From Citrobacter youngae (GTDB lineage: Bacteria > Pseudomonadota > Gammaproteobacteria > Enterobacterales > Enterobacteriaceae), in the NCBI RefSeq assembly GCF_003818115.1, contig NZ_RPOI01000018.1, positions 62,001-126,000 of the forward strand: a DNA stretch of 64,000 nt, written 5' to 3'. The notes under the pieces are model-generated. The model saw nothing but the letters and a program-made list of their open reading frames with translations. It did no database searches and was not told the origin of the DNA. Below, piece after piece: positions 1 through 9,284 of this stretch (positions within the stretch are counted from its first letter, which is position 1; each line of letters starts with the position of its first letter). The position numbers and the translations under genes are program-made.

Positions 1-221
1 CCTATAAGGTCGCCATGCTGGCGCAACCGCCATACCACTTTGAACCTGAGCAGGTTACGGCGGCGCTCACGGCAATGGAAACGCATCCTGATTATGCAGA
101 CATACGTGCTGTGGAATCGTCGAATGCGGAACCTTATCTGTTTAGCGAGCGCTTTATGAGTTACGGCAAAGCGTATGGCCTGTGCGAATGGCTTGAGGTT
201 GAGCAGTATCAGAACCCCTGA
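1..221 (+). CDS. ydhW: YdhW, 3' part only
   Basis: The reading frame is open from the left edge (frame starting at base 3) to a stop at 219-221, giving the last 73 residues of a protein whose start lies outside the window. No domain is visible in this piece. It is named YdhW because it immediately precedes genes that match YdhX, YdhU and YdhT in order and orientation; in E. coli the operon is ydhYVWXUT, where YdhV is a bis-molybdopterin oxidoreductase and YdhW has no known function. The in-frame ATG at 15 is internal and not a start. The identification rests mostly on position. Confidence 0.8.
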   Translation, partial: YKVAMLAQPPYHFEPEQVTAALTAMETHPDYADIRAVESSNAEPYLFSERFMSYGKAYGLCEWLEVEQYQNP

Positions 222-285
222 ATTTTTCAGGTTGATGTCATGGAACGTGTGGACGATCACTGTCACAGCATTAGAGGATAACCCG

Positions 286-954
286 ATGTCCTTCACCCGA
301 CGAAAATTTGTCATTGGCATGGGGACGGTGATTTTTTTCACCGGCCCAGGCCAAAACCTGTTAGCGAGTACGAAGAGTACTAAAAACGTTCGTTATGTCA
401 TGATCCACGACGAATCATTGTGCAACGGATGTAATATTTGCGCCCGAGCGTGCAGGAAAACGAATCATGTTCCTGTTCAGGGGAGTCGTTTATCAATAGC
501 CCATATCCCGGTAACGGATAACGATAACGAAACGCTGTATCACTATTTTCGTCAGTCCTGTCAGCATTGTGACGATGCCCCCTGCATTGAGGTGTGTCCG
601 ACCGGTGCTTCCTGGCGAGATGAAAACGGGATTGTGCGAGTCGATACCTCTCGTTGTATCGGCTGCAGTTACTGCATTGGCGCATGTCCGTATCAGGTAC
701 GCTATCTCAACCCACAAACCAAAGTGGCGGATAAATGCGACTTCTGCGCCGAATCACGTCTGGCGAAAGGTTTCCCGCCAATTTGCGTCAATTCTTGTCC
801 AGAGCACGCGTTGATTTTTGGCCGTGAGGACAGCCCGGAAATTCAGACCTGGTTGCGGGAAAACAAGTACTACGAATATCAACTTGCAGGCGCCGGGAAG
901 CCCCATCTGTATCGTCGGTTCGGTCAACATTTGATTAAAAAGGATAATGTATGA
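286..954 (+). CDS. ydhX: YdhX, Tat-exported ferredoxin-like 4Fe-4S protein
   Basis: The 222-residue product is an electron-transfer subunit with four cysteine clusters typical of the DmsB/NrfC ferredoxin family: CNGCNICARAC, CQHCDDAPCIEVC, CIGCSYCIGAC and CDFC...CVNSC. The N-terminus MSFTRRKFVIG is a twin-arginine signal followed by a hydrophobic stretch, so export by Tat is expected. I chose the ATG at 286 because it has AGAGGA about 8 bases upstream and gives the Tat signal at the very N-terminus; the frame runs further upstream without a site. Its stop overlaps the ydhU start (ATGA). It probably passes electrons between YdhU cytochrome b and the YdhV-type catalytic subunit encoded upstream of the window. 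Confidence 0.93.
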   Translation: MSFTRRKFVIGMGTVIFFTGPGQNLLASTKSTKNVRYVMIHDESLCNGCNICARACRKTNHVPVQGSRLSIAHIPVTDNDNETLYHYFRQSCQHCDDAPCIEVCPTGASWRDENGIVRVDTSRCIGCSYCIGACPYQVRYLNPQTKVADKCDFCAESRLAKGFPPICVNSCPEHALIFGREDSPEIQTWLRENKYYEYQLAGAGKPHLYRRFGQHLIKKDNV

Positions 955-1736
955 ACGCGTCGCAGAATGCCGAACAGTTTCACGCACAGCTTGCGCAGTA
1001 CGTCCCAATGTTTTCGCCGGATTACTGGCCTGTCTGGTTGGTTTTCGCCGGGTTAATGCTGGTGGGGATGTGGCTGGTGCTGGCACTCCACGCAATGTTG
1101 CGCTTTCGTTCAGCGAATAAAGCGTCTGCAGGACACGGAGAGAAGGTCTATTTATACTCGAAAGCTGTCCGTTTGTGGCACTGGTCGAATGCGCTATTAT
1201 TTCTGTTGCTGCTGGCCAGCGGCCTGCTAAATCATTTCACTGCGGTCAGTGCCCCAGTGATGAAAAGCCTGCTGACTGTGCATGAGGTCTGTGGCTTTTT
1301 GCTGCTTGCCTGCTGGATTGGTTTTGTCCTGATTAACCTGATTGGGGGGAACGGGCATCACTATATTATTCAGCGTCAGGGCTGGATCGGCCGGGCGCAG
1401 AGGCAGACGCGATTTTACCTGTTTGGCATTATGCAGGGCGAAGCGCATCCATTCCCGGCATCAACGCGTTCGAAATTCAATCCGTTACAGCAGGCGGCGT
1501 ATGTCGGAGTGATGTACGGTTTGCTGCCGCTACTGCTGATCTCCGGGTTGCTATCCCTGTACCCACAGGCTGTGGGCGATCTGTTCCCTGGCGTACGTTA
1601 CTGGTTGCTGCAGGCGCACTTTGCGCTGGCTGTCGTGAGCGTGTTTTTCATTTTTGGACATCTTTATCTCTGCACCACAGGACGCACACCGGGCGAAACC
1701 TTTAAGTGCATGGTGGATGGCTATCACCGGCATTAA
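951..1736 (+). CDS. ydhU: YdhU, membrane cytochrome b subunit
   Basis: A 261-residue membrane protein with about four or five hydrophobic segments (near residues 25-47, 75-97, 112-135, 180-202 and 220-245) and histidines in them suitable for haem b (for example VRLWHWSNALLF, TVHEVCGF, QAHFAL, FGHLYL). It belongs to the Ni/Fe-hydrogenase/thiosulfate reductase-type cytochrome b family and would connect the quinone pool to YdhX. The ATG overlaps the stop of ydhX, implying translational coupling, and the ydhT start follows four bases after its stop. Confidence 0.92.
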   Translation: MNASQNAEQFHAQLAQYVPMFSPDYWPVWLVFAGLMLVGMWLVLALHAMLRFRSANKASAGHGEKVYLYSKAVRLWHWSNALLFLLLLASGLLNHFTAVSAPVMKSLLTVHEVCGFLLLACWIGFVLINLIGGNGHHYIIQRQGWIGRAQRQTRFYLFGIMQGEAHPFPASTRSKFNPLQQAAYVGVMYGLLPLLLISGLLSLYPQAVGDLFPGVRYWLLQAHFALAVVSVFFIFGHLYLCTTGRTPGETFKCMVDGYHRH

Positions 1737-1739
1737 GAG

Positions 1740-2552
1740 ATGATGATTACGCGTGGTGACTTACGGGCCTGGCGCGTCGGGCCCGTGATGTATCGCTGGT
1801 TTCTGCGTGCGTTTCCTGAAGGAGGCAGCTATGCGGAGGTGCACCGTGCACTCCAGCAGGAAGGGTATAGTGACTGGGCAGATAGCCTCGTGGAATACGG
1901 CTGGTCAAGATGGCAGGATGAAGAGAATTTTGTCCAGCAGGATATCTGTGCGATGGGTCGTGTTGTCTGTCCGCAGACGGCAGACGACAACGGTAAACAA
2001 TTGGCGAGCGCGGCTGATGGCGACAGTCTCGGTAGCGCGGGCGATAACATTAAAATCGTCAGCGCCGGATACGCCGCGCAGATTGCCAGTGCAGGTTACA
2101 GCGCACGTATTGGCTGCGTGGGTTATAACGCTCATGTTGCCAGCTCCGGTGAGCGTGGCCGTATTGCCATCGCGGGAAACTCCACACGAGTCAGTAGTGT
2201 GGGCGGCGGTACACGAATGGCCAGCACGGGTATGCGGGTGCGCATCAGTTCGCTGGGTGACAGAAGTCGTATCGCCAGCAGCGGTGATTTAACCCAGATA
2301 GCCAGTTTTGGCGCAGAGTCGAAAATCGCCAACTGCGCGGACAACGTGCAGATCATGGCCAACGGAGAAAACACTGTTATTGCCAGTACTGGCGTGGTCG
2401 ATTCAATAATTCTCGGCCCCGGCGGATGCGCGGCTCTTGCCTATCACGACGGTAAGAGAATGCGCTTTGCGGTGGCTATTGAGGGTGAAAATAACATTCG
2501 CGCAGGGGTGAAGTATCGGCTCAACGAAGACCATCAATTTGTGGCATGTTGA
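1740..2552 (+). CDS. ydhT: YdhT, protein with tandem nonapeptide repeats
   Basis: The 270-residue product has three parts: about 90 residues rich in Trp and acidic residues, then about fifteen consecutive nine-residue repeats of the type I-A-S-x-G-x-x-x-R (for example IASAGYSAR, VASSGERGR, ISSLGDRSR, IASFGAESK), then a short C-terminal cap. Regular short repeats with a hydrophobic residue at position 1 and Gly at position 5 suggest a beta-solenoid. No signal peptide is evident. It is the last gene of the ydh operon in E. coli too, with unknown function. Its stop lies ten bases from the stop of the convergent ABC permease gene, and no strong terminator separates them. Confidence 0.92.
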   Translation: MMITRGDLRAWRVGPVMYRWFLRAFPEGGSYAEVHRALQQEGYSDWADSLVEYGWSRWQDEENFVQQDICAMGRVVCPQTADDNGKQLASAADGDSLGSAGDNIKIVSAGYAAQIASAGYSARIGCVGYNAHVASSGERGRIAIAGNSTRVSSVGGGTRMASTGMRVRISSLGDRSRIASSGDLTQIASFGAESKIANCADNVQIMANGENTVIASTGVVDSIILGPGGCAALAYHDGKRMRFAVAIEGENNIRAGVKYRLNEDHQFVAC

Positions 2553-2561
2553 GCCGTGTTG

Positions 2562-3239
2562 CTATTTCAACGCGAACCGACGCTGAGTGATCTTCTCCAG
2601 GCTAAAGCACAGCAGGTAATAGACCAGTCCGGTAAAGACAAAAATAGCCGCCGGGTAAATTTGTACCCGGTTGTTAACCTGACCCGCAACCGTCGTGAGT
2701 TCAGGTACGTTGACGATAAATGCCAGCGACGTGTCCTTGAGTAGCCCGATAAAAATCCCCGTTAGCGAGGGCAGTACGTTGCGCAGAACCTGTGGCAACA
2801 GAATTAACCCGAGCGCCTGGAGCGGACGAAACCCCTGAACGATGGCCGCATCATACTGACCGCCTGGCAGCGCAGTGATACCCGCGTACACAGAATGCAT
2901 CACCGAGGCGGCGGTAAACCAGGCCAATGCCAGCGTAACGGTTATGGCTCCCGGTAAATCACTGCCTGTGAGCATGGGCAACAGATACCACATCCAGAAA
3001 ATCACGAAGATTAACGGAATACCACGAATAAACTCTGCCCAGATAAACAGCCCCTTACGTATCGCCCCAGGAAAACGCCAGGCACAGCAGGCGAGTGCGA
3101 TCCCAGCGGGAAGCGCCAGTGCCGCTGCGCCAATCGCCATCAACAGCGTGAGCAGAACGCCCCCCGGTTGCCCCTCTGTGACCCGCCCCCACAGGAGGTA
3201 GTCCAGATTGTCGGTAATAACCGAAATATTAGCGATCAT
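2562..3239 (-). CDS. Polar amino-acid ABC transporter permease (second permease)
   Basis: A 225-residue inner-membrane permease of the HisM/GltK family, with the EAA-type loop visible as PGGQYDAAIVQGF...ALGLILLPQVLRNVLPSL and about five hydrophobic helices. The ATG at 3239 is preferred over an upstream start at 3311 because AGGAG precedes it and the family starts about here; this gives an 11-base overlap with the first permease gene. It is the last gene of a four-gene unit, binding protein - ATPase - permease - permease, read on the minus strand. The substrate is a polar amino acid by family; glutamate/aspartate is possible but not provable from sequence alone. Confidence 0.88.
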   Translation of the reverse strand: MIANISVITDNLDYLLWGRVTEGQPGGVLLTLLMAIGAAALALPAGIALACCAWRFPGAIRKGLFIWAEFIRGIPLIFVIFWMWYLLPMLTGSDLPGAITVTLALAWFTAASVMHSVYAGITALPGGQYDAAIVQGFRPLQALGLILLPQVLRNVLPSLTGIFIGLLKDTSLAFIVNVPELTTVAGQVNNRVQIYPAAIFVFTGLVYYLLCFSLEKITQRRFALK

Positions 3240-4014
3240 GCAGTAGGCTCCTGAAACGGAATATGCGTGTTTTACGCGCCAACGGTTTACCTGCTGCAGA
3301 CACAGGACCAAGACGGGTTAACAACATCCCCAGTACAATGCCGGTCAGCAGGTAGAGTGCCGTGCCGACGGCAAAGGCTTCCAACGCATGGGCGTTATAG
3401 CTTTCAATTTGCCGTACCTGGTATGTCAGTTCTGCAAAGCCAATGCCGCTGGCCAATGAAGACAGCTTCATCAGATTAAGATATTGCCCCACGATCGGCT
3501 GCCAGGCATTTGCCAGCCCCTGAGGGAGCAGGATGTGACGAAACGTCGCCCATGACGAAAACCCCTGTGCTATGGCTGCCTCGCGCTGCCCGCCAGACAC
3601 AGCCTGTAAACCGGAGGCGACCTCTTCGACCAGAAAGGCCGAGGTAAAGACACCCAGCCCCCATGCGGAGCAGAGAAACTCCGGCGTTAACCACCAGACA
3701 TCCCCCGGCAGAATGGACCAGGAGTGTTCCGCATTAATGAAGGTAATCACGTCGCGAGGAAGGAGATTCCATGCAGCGAAGTACCAGAACATCAGTTGGA
3801 CGAGTAAAGGAGTATTGCGAAAAACAGAGACCCACACGCTGACCATGGTGGTCGCAAAGCGCTGTCCTGTCAGGCGCAGGCTGAGCAGAAAGATGGCAAA
3901 CACCGTGGCGAGTACCACGCCGGCTAGCGTGACCCAAAGTGTGGTCAGAAAACCGGAGATTATCCATTGCAGAGGTTGCCCGCTCAGCACCCCCTGCCAG
4001 TCCATTGCATGCAT
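3229..4014 (-). CDS. Polar amino-acid ABC transporter permease (first permease)
   Basis: A 261-residue permease of the HisQ/GltJ family. The EAA loop reads SGGQREAAIAQGFSSWATF, followed by LPQGLANAWQPIVGQYLN, and hydrophobic segments lie near residues 17-45, 58-80, 105-125 and 215-240. The start codon overlaps the stop of the ATPase gene (TAATG), with AGGAG 11 bases upstream, so it is translationally coupled. GltJ-type permeases carry the longer periplasmic insertion also seen here (residues about 80-110). It would pair with the neighbouring permease as a heterodimer. Confidence 0.88.
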   Translation of the reverse strand: MHAMDWQGVLSGQPLQWIISGFLTTLWVTLAGVVLATVFAIFLLSLRLTGQRFATTMVSVWVSVFRNTPLLVQLMFWYFAAWNLLPRDVITFINAEHSWSILPGDVWWLTPEFLCSAWGLGVFTSAFLVEEVASGLQAVSGGQREAAIAQGFSSWATFRHILLPQGLANAWQPIVGQYLNLMKLSSLASGIGFAELTYQVRQIESYNAHALEAFAVGTALYLLTGIVLGMLLTRLGPVSAAGKPLARKTRIFRFRSLLHDR

Positions 4015-4832
4015 TATAACGATGACTCCTGGTGTAACGGGTCGAGCACTTTTTTCAGAAAACGTTGGGTCCTGGGGTGCTGAGGGCGAGTGAAAAACGC
4101 CTCAGGAGGTGCGACTTCGAGAATATCGCCGCCATCAATAAACACCACACGATCGGCAATCTCCCTGGCGAAATGCATTTCATGGGTCACGACAATCATG
4201 GTAATACCGCTATGAGCCAGACGCTTCATGACCTGCAACACTTCGCCAATCATTTCTGGATCCAGCGCGGAGGTGGGTTCATCAAACAGGATGATTTGCG
4301 GCGAGGAGGCCAGCGCGCGGGCGATAGCAACACGTTGTTGCTGCCCGCCGGAAAGTTGGGCGGCATACGCATCGGCTTTCTCAGCTAATCCTACCTGTTC
4401 CAGCAGTTCAAGTGCCCGTTGCTCAGCATCCGTTTTTTTCCAACCGTGAACATATTCCAGCGCCAACGTGATGTTCTGCTGTGCCGTCAGGTGGGTGTAG
4501 AGATTGAATTGCTGGAACACGAAACCAATCCGGCTGCGAAGCTGACGCAATGTGGGGCCGCGCAGCTGACCGATTGGTTTGTCATCAATAAAGATATCGC
4601 CGCCGCTCAGTGACTCCAGTTGGTTTATCAGGCGAATAAGCGTCGACTTTCCTGAGCCAGAAGGCCCGAGAATGGTGACGACTTCGCCCGGTTCAACCGA
4701 CAGGCTGACGCCGTTAAGCACGGTATGATTGTCATAGTGTTTTATGACATTACGCAGTTCAACACGCGCCTGGCGCAGATGCGTAAAATCCGCAGCCGAA
4801 GCTGCGGGACGATGAAAAAGGCCTGAGAGCAT
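4014..4832 (-). CDS. Polar amino-acid ABC transporter ATP-binding protein
   Basis: A 272-residue ABC ATPase. Walker A is GPSGSGKST, the signature is LSGGQQQRVAIARAL, Walker B is IILFDEPTSALD and the switch is VVTHEMHFA. The order ATPase before permeases and the EPTSALDPEM variant are typical of the HisP/GltL/GlnQ group. It carries about 25 extra residues before the first beta strand compared with GltL; an internal start is possible but lacks a better ribosome site. The start lies two bases after the stop of the binding-protein gene. Confidence 0.9.
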   Translation of the reverse strand: MLSGLFHRPAASAADFTHLRQARVELRNVIKHYDNHTVLNGVSLSVEPGEVVTILGPSGSGKSTLIRLINQLESLSGGDIFIDDKPIGQLRGPTLRQLRSRIGFVFQQFNLYTHLTAQQNITLALEYVHGWKKTDAEQRALELLEQVGLAEKADAYAAQLSGGQQQRVAIARALASSPQIILFDEPTSALDPEMIGEVLQVMKRLAHSGITMIVVTHEMHFAREIADRVVFIDGGDILEVAPPEAFFTRPQHPRTQRFLKKVLDPLHQESSL

Positions 4833-4833
4833 A

Positions 4834-5667
4834 TTACTTCGCTTCTATTTTGAAGGCGCGGGGCTGTGGATTTTTGGTTTGCGGACCAAACCAGACATCA
4901 TAAATTTTGGCTGCCTGCCCGGTTGACTCGAGCTTTAATAGCTCGTCGTTCACGGCCTTCAACAGCGCAGGTTCACCTTTTTTCACACCCACACCAATTT
5001 CTTCTTTGCTCAACAGGTCGGGCAAAATTTTGAAATCTGCTTTATCCGGCGCACCGCCTAACAACCCTGCCAGAATGGTGCTGTCCTGGGTGATCGCCTG
5101 GACATTACCATTACGCAGGGCGGTTAATGCCAGCGGAATATCGTCATAGGCCAGCACACGTGATTGTGGAAAACGCTGATGCAACGCCTGCTCACCTGTC
5201 GTCCCTTTCACCGCACCGATACGGGCCTTACTGTAGTCATCAAGCTTATCCGGCGATTTTGCCGGAACGAGGAATTGCTGTCCGGTAACGAAGTAAGGGG
5301 CGGAAAAATCGATAACCTGTGCACGCTCAGGTGTAATCGTGATATCCGCTACGATTAAATCGGCCTTACCGGACTGCAATAACGGTATACGGTTAGCCGG
5401 ATTGGTGGCGACCAGTTCCAGTTTAACGCCAAGTGATTTAGCCAGCGCTTCAGCGAAATCAACGTCGTAGCCGACAATTTTATGTGTTTTTGCATCAATA
5501 GAGCCGAACGGTGGATTGGCGTCAAAGGTGGCGATTTTTACCACGCCTGCGGCTTTGATATCGGCCAGTTGATCGGCCTGAGCGTATGACGCGGCAATGC
5601 CTGACGCCAGCAGGACACTGAGTGCCAGCCATGTTTTTTTTGTGCTGTGAATCGTCGTTGCCATCAT
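4834..5667 (-). CDS. Periplasmic amino-acid binding protein (SBP family 3)
   Basis: The 277-residue product begins with a Sec signal (TKKTWLALSVLLASGIAASYAQA, cut after AQA) followed by a family 3 solute-binding fold: IKAAGVVKIATFDANPPFG, GYDVDFAEALAKSLG, ADLIVADITITPERAQVIDFSAPYF. Asp and Arg at the usual ligand-carboxylate positions suggest an alpha-amino acid ligand. The frame extends to 5733, but the start at 5667 gives the correct signal-peptide length. It is the first gene of the ABC operon, and the LysR gene at 6213 points the other way about 550 bases upstream, so it is a plausible regulator. Confidence 0.88.
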   Translation of the reverse strand: MMATTIHSTKKTWLALSVLLASGIAASYAQADQLADIKAAGVVKIATFDANPPFGSIDAKTHKIVGYDVDFAEALAKSLGVKLELVATNPANRIPLLQSGKADLIVADITITPERAQVIDFSAPYFVTGQQFLVPAKSPDKLDDYSKARIGAVKGTTGEQALHQRFPQSRVLAYDDIPLALTALRNGNVQAITQDSTILAGLLGGAPDKADFKILPDLLSKEEIGVGVKKGEPALLKAVNDELLKLESTGQAAKIYDVWFGPQTKNPQPRAFKIEAK

Positions 5668-5915
5668 TTTCTTTGAATCCCTGTTGTTTTGGTTTGTGCT
5701 TTTTACGCTCCCATAACTTGCGGCGGTGACCAAATAAGAAAAAATTCTTATCTATATACAAAATGGTATTAGTGAAAAAGGTGTTAATTGCGGGTGAAAA
5801 TAATGAAAAACTGAAATGCAAAATAGCGCACAACGTTGGCAAAAATTCGCATTTCATTTTTTACGCATTCTGCGCTGGAATAAGTTGAGCCCAACAGACA
5901 GCGGAGGCGGAGAAG

Positions 5916-6095
5916 ATGAACGGGGTTAAATATCTTTGGTTGCGTATAAAGAATCGACATCCACAGACTCCACAACATAGTGCGGAACGAAATCTTCAGC
6001 GTGTTGTGGAGTCTGTTCTTCCTGTCGCCAGCCTGTATGGGGTGGATATCGCCAACATTGATCCGGAGTGGTTCCGTGATAAAACAACACGCTGA
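5916..6095 (+). CDS. Small hypothetical protein, 59 aa
   Basis: An ATG at 5916 with GGAG five bases upstream opens a 59-codon frame ending at TGA 6093-6095. The product starts MNGVKYLWLRIKN and ends DPEWFRDKTTR; it is basic at the N-terminus, with a short amphipathic central helix. I do not recognise a family. It lies alone between the divergent ABC operon and LysR gene. A real start context and plausible codon use support it, but it may be chance. Confidence 0.45.
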   Translation: MNGVKYLWLRIKNRHPQTPQHSAERNLQRVVESVLPVASLYGVDIANIDPEWFRDKTTR

Positions 6096-6158
6096 ACTTC
6101 GCCTGACGCGCGAAATGTACTGGAATGAAGTGTGCAAAATGAGCAGAAATACTACTGA

Positions 6159-7106
<948 letters not shown>

Positions 7107-7120
7107 AGCGCAGGCTGACT

Positions 7121-7148
7121 ATAAAAAAACCGGCATTGAGCCGGTTCA
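7121..7148 (-). terminator. Rho-independent terminator for small acidic ORF
   Basis: AACCGGC and GCCGGTT form a seven-base-pair stem with a five-base loop. Read on the minus strand it is followed by a run of seven T, placing it five to thirty bases after the stop of the ORF at 7153-7296. On the plus strand it also follows the LysR gene but lacks a T tract. Confidence 0.7.
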
Positions 7149-7152
7149 GAAA

Positions 7153-7296
7153 TTAGATTTTGCAGGCATCGCCGCAGTCGTTATCAGCAATCATTTCCTG
7201 CGCTTTTTTGTCCGCATCTTCCAGACGTTCAGCATTACGCTCTTGCGCTTCTTCCAGCCCATCAAAGACCAGATTATCGAGATCAATTTCCATCAT
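7153..7296 (-). CDS. Small acidic hypothetical protein, 46-47 aa
   Basis: On the minus strand an ATG pair at 7296/7293, preceded by AGGTGA, opens a frame of 47 or 46 codons ending at TAA 7153-7155. The product begins MEIDLDNLVFDGLEEAQER and ends CGDACKI; it is strongly acidic, mainly helical, and has two cysteines near its C-terminus (DNDCGDAC). A canonical intrinsic terminator follows directly. Start signal, terminator and biased composition together make this a convincing small gene. I do not recognise its function. Confidence 0.7.
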   Translation of the reverse strand: MMEIDLDNLVFDGLEEAQERNAERLEDADKKAQEMIADNDCGDACKI

Positions 7297-7710
7297 TCAC
7301 CTGCCAGGTTCAGCGTTTAACATCATTCCATTATATTGCAAAAATGTTGCTGAACAGCAGCGATTATTGCTACTAAGCACGTTCTTATACCAGGTCAGCG
7401 TATTTTTCCGGCAGCGTATCTCACAGATGGCGGTTCGCTTCCAGCAGCAGACGGTGCTGCTCAACGGCGTGCGCGTTTTCCCGTGCCCCGCGCGACATCA
7501 GCGTCCAGGCCTCCAACGCTGAAAACCTCTCGTCATTCGCTCGTTATGTTAATTAAATGTTATTAAATCGAATCGAGCCCTTGTTTATTCAGGAACGTGA
7601 TGTGCGATTTGTTTTAACAAATATGCGACAAAATCACTATACATATAACTTAATATCTTTTATACATTAATTGTTCAACCCTGCGACTATTCCACAAAAG
7701 AGAAAGCAAT
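7297..7710. other. Intergenic region with a probable gene remnant
   Basis: No intact gene is seen. On the minus strand about 7396-7530 reads ...LEAWTLMSRGARENA, then HAVEQHRLLLEANRHL, a TGA, then LPEKYADLV and a stop. This looks like the tail of a decayed protein gene I cannot identify. Bases 7560-7710 are AT-rich and should hold the promoter of the permease gene; no operator is clear. Confidence 0.4.
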
Positions 7711-9192
7711 ATGGAACAGACTCCTGATAAGAAAAACGATAACTTTCAAAAAGATGGCAAAGAACAGTTCAACCGCTCGATCGGGCTTATTTCAAATTTT
7801 GCGTTGGGTTTTACCTACCTGTCACCGCTCACCGCTGTTTATTCGCTGTTCGCGTTGGCAGTGACGCTGGCGGGACCACCCGCGGTGTGGTGGATTTTAA
7901 TCGTCGCGTGTGGGCAGTTGTTAGTCGCCCTGGTGTTTGGTGAGGTTGCGTCTCAATATCCGATCACCGGGGGGCTGTATCCCTGGGCGAGAAGGTTGTG
8001 GGGTAAGAAATATGCGTGGATCGCCGCCTGGATCTACCTGTGGGCGCTGGTGGTGACGATTACCTCGATCGCGGAATATACATCAACATTTGTTGAATCA
8101 CTCTTTCATTATGGCCAGACACCCGCCACCATGCTGGTGACCTCCGTCTTGCTGCTGCTTTTGATGATGGCCGTCAATATGTCCGGGACCAGGAATCTGG
8201 CCAGGGTCGCCAAAATTGGTTTCTGGTGTGAAATCGTCAGCGTGATTGCGCTGGGTATTTACCTGCTGATTTTCCACCGTTCACAGCCTTTCTCCGTCAT
8301 CTTTGATTCGATGGGGGTACTGGCACATGACGGAAGTTATTCCACCGCCTTTATGTCTGCCGCGCTGATGGGCCTGTTTATGTTCTTTGGCTTCGAGGCG
8401 TGCGGTAACGTTGCAGAGGAAGTGCAAAATCCAAGCAAAAAAATTCCGGTAGCCATGATTTTAAGTATCGTGTTTGGCGCGATCTCCGCCATTATCTCCG
8501 TCATGGGCTATCTGCTGGCGTCACCGAACCTGGTGAGTATCGTGAATGGCAAAACCGCCGATCCGATCCCGGCAATCCTCAATGAAGCGCTGGGGGAAAC
8601 CGGTGCGACGGTCTTTATCGTTGTCGCTATTATCGCGATGCTGTCGTGCATTCTGTCTCTGCAAGCGGCGTTAAGTCGTCTTATCTTTTCTTTCTCCCGC
8701 GACAGAATGCTGCCGGGCAGCGAGTGGATGGCCAAAATTTCCAAAAATGGTGTCCCGGATAATGCCATGGTCGTCAGCTGCGTGTTGCCGGTTATCATTT
8801 GTGTCTGGGTCTATTTCCAGCCAGATAACTTATCGCGTATCACCGCATTTGCTGTGATCGGTATTTATATTTCATTCCAGATGGTGGTACTGGCCGCGCT
8901 GCGTCAACGTCTGAAAGGCTGGAAACCCGCCGGAGAGTGGACGATTGGTGGTTGGGGCGTGATTGTAAACGTGCTGGCATTAGCTTACGGCCTGTGTGGG
9001 ATCTGGTTACTGGCGCAGCCAGCTGACAGCAGTGATTTCATCGACCGTTGGACAGTACTGTTTGGTCTGGCGATTGTGGTAGGTTCAGGATTGATCTACA
9101 TGTTCCTTACCCGACCTTTTGGCCGCTCGGCTGCACCGGAAAACGATGCTATTGCCTATGCCACGAAGCTCAATATAGGGCAGGATAACTAA
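7711..9192 (+). CDS. APC-family amino acid/GABA/polyamine permease
   Basis: A 493-residue permease with about twelve hydrophobic segments. The conserved TM1 region reads GFTYLSPLTAVYSLFALAV and the TM2-3 loop ITGGLYPWARRLWG, both typical of the APC superfamily branch that includes GABA/choline permeases. The ATG has GAGAAAG about 7 bases upstream. A terminator at 9196 follows. Its position beside aldehyde dehydrogenase, spermidine-dehydrogenase-like and GABA aminotransferase genes suggests import of a polyamine, GABA or related amine. The specificity is inferred from neighbours only. Confidence 0.85.
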   Translation: MEQTPDKKNDNFQKDGKEQFNRSIGLISNFALGFTYLSPLTAVYSLFALAVTLAGPPAVWWILIVACGQLLVALVFGEVASQYPITGGLYPWARRLWGKKYAWIAAWIYLWALVVTITSIAEYTSTFVESLFHYGQTPATMLVTSVLLLLLMMAVNMSGTRNLARVAKIGFWCEIVSVIALGIYLLIFHRSQPFSVIFDSMGVLAHDGSYSTAFMSAALMGLFMFFGFEACGNVAEEVQNPSKKIPVAMILSIVFGAISAIISVMGYLLASPNLVSIVNGKTADPIPAILNEALGETGATVFIVVAIIAMLSCILSLQAALSRLIFSFSRDRMLPGSEWMAKISKNGVPDNAMVVSCVLPVIICVWVYFQPDNLSRITAFAVIGIYISFQMVVLAALRQRLKGWKPAGEWTIGGWGVIVNVLALAYGLCGIWLLAQPADSSDFIDRWTVLFGLAIVVGSGLIYMFLTRPFGRSAAPENDAIAYATKLNIGQDN

Positions 9193-9195
9193 AAC

Positions 9196-9220
9196 TAAGG
9201 GCCTTCGGGCCCTTAATTTC
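9196..9220 (+). terminator. Rho-independent terminator after permease gene
   Basis: TAAGGGCC, loop TTCG, GGCCCTTA form an eight-base-pair stem closed by a stable TTCG tetraloop and followed by ATTTC, four bases after the permease stop. The T tract is short. Confidence 0.7.
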
Positions 9221-9224
9221 GAAC

Positions 9225-9275
9225 GCTTTGCGCGCCGGATACAACGCTGGCATCCTTATCCGGTAACGCTCAGCC
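9225..9275. repeat. REP-like palindromic element
   Basis: GCGCGCCGGATA and TATCCGGTAACGC are inverted around a short spacer between convergent genes, resembling enterobacterial REP/BIME units. It is a diverged single copy. Confidence 0.45.
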
Positions 9276-9284
9276 TTGAATGGA

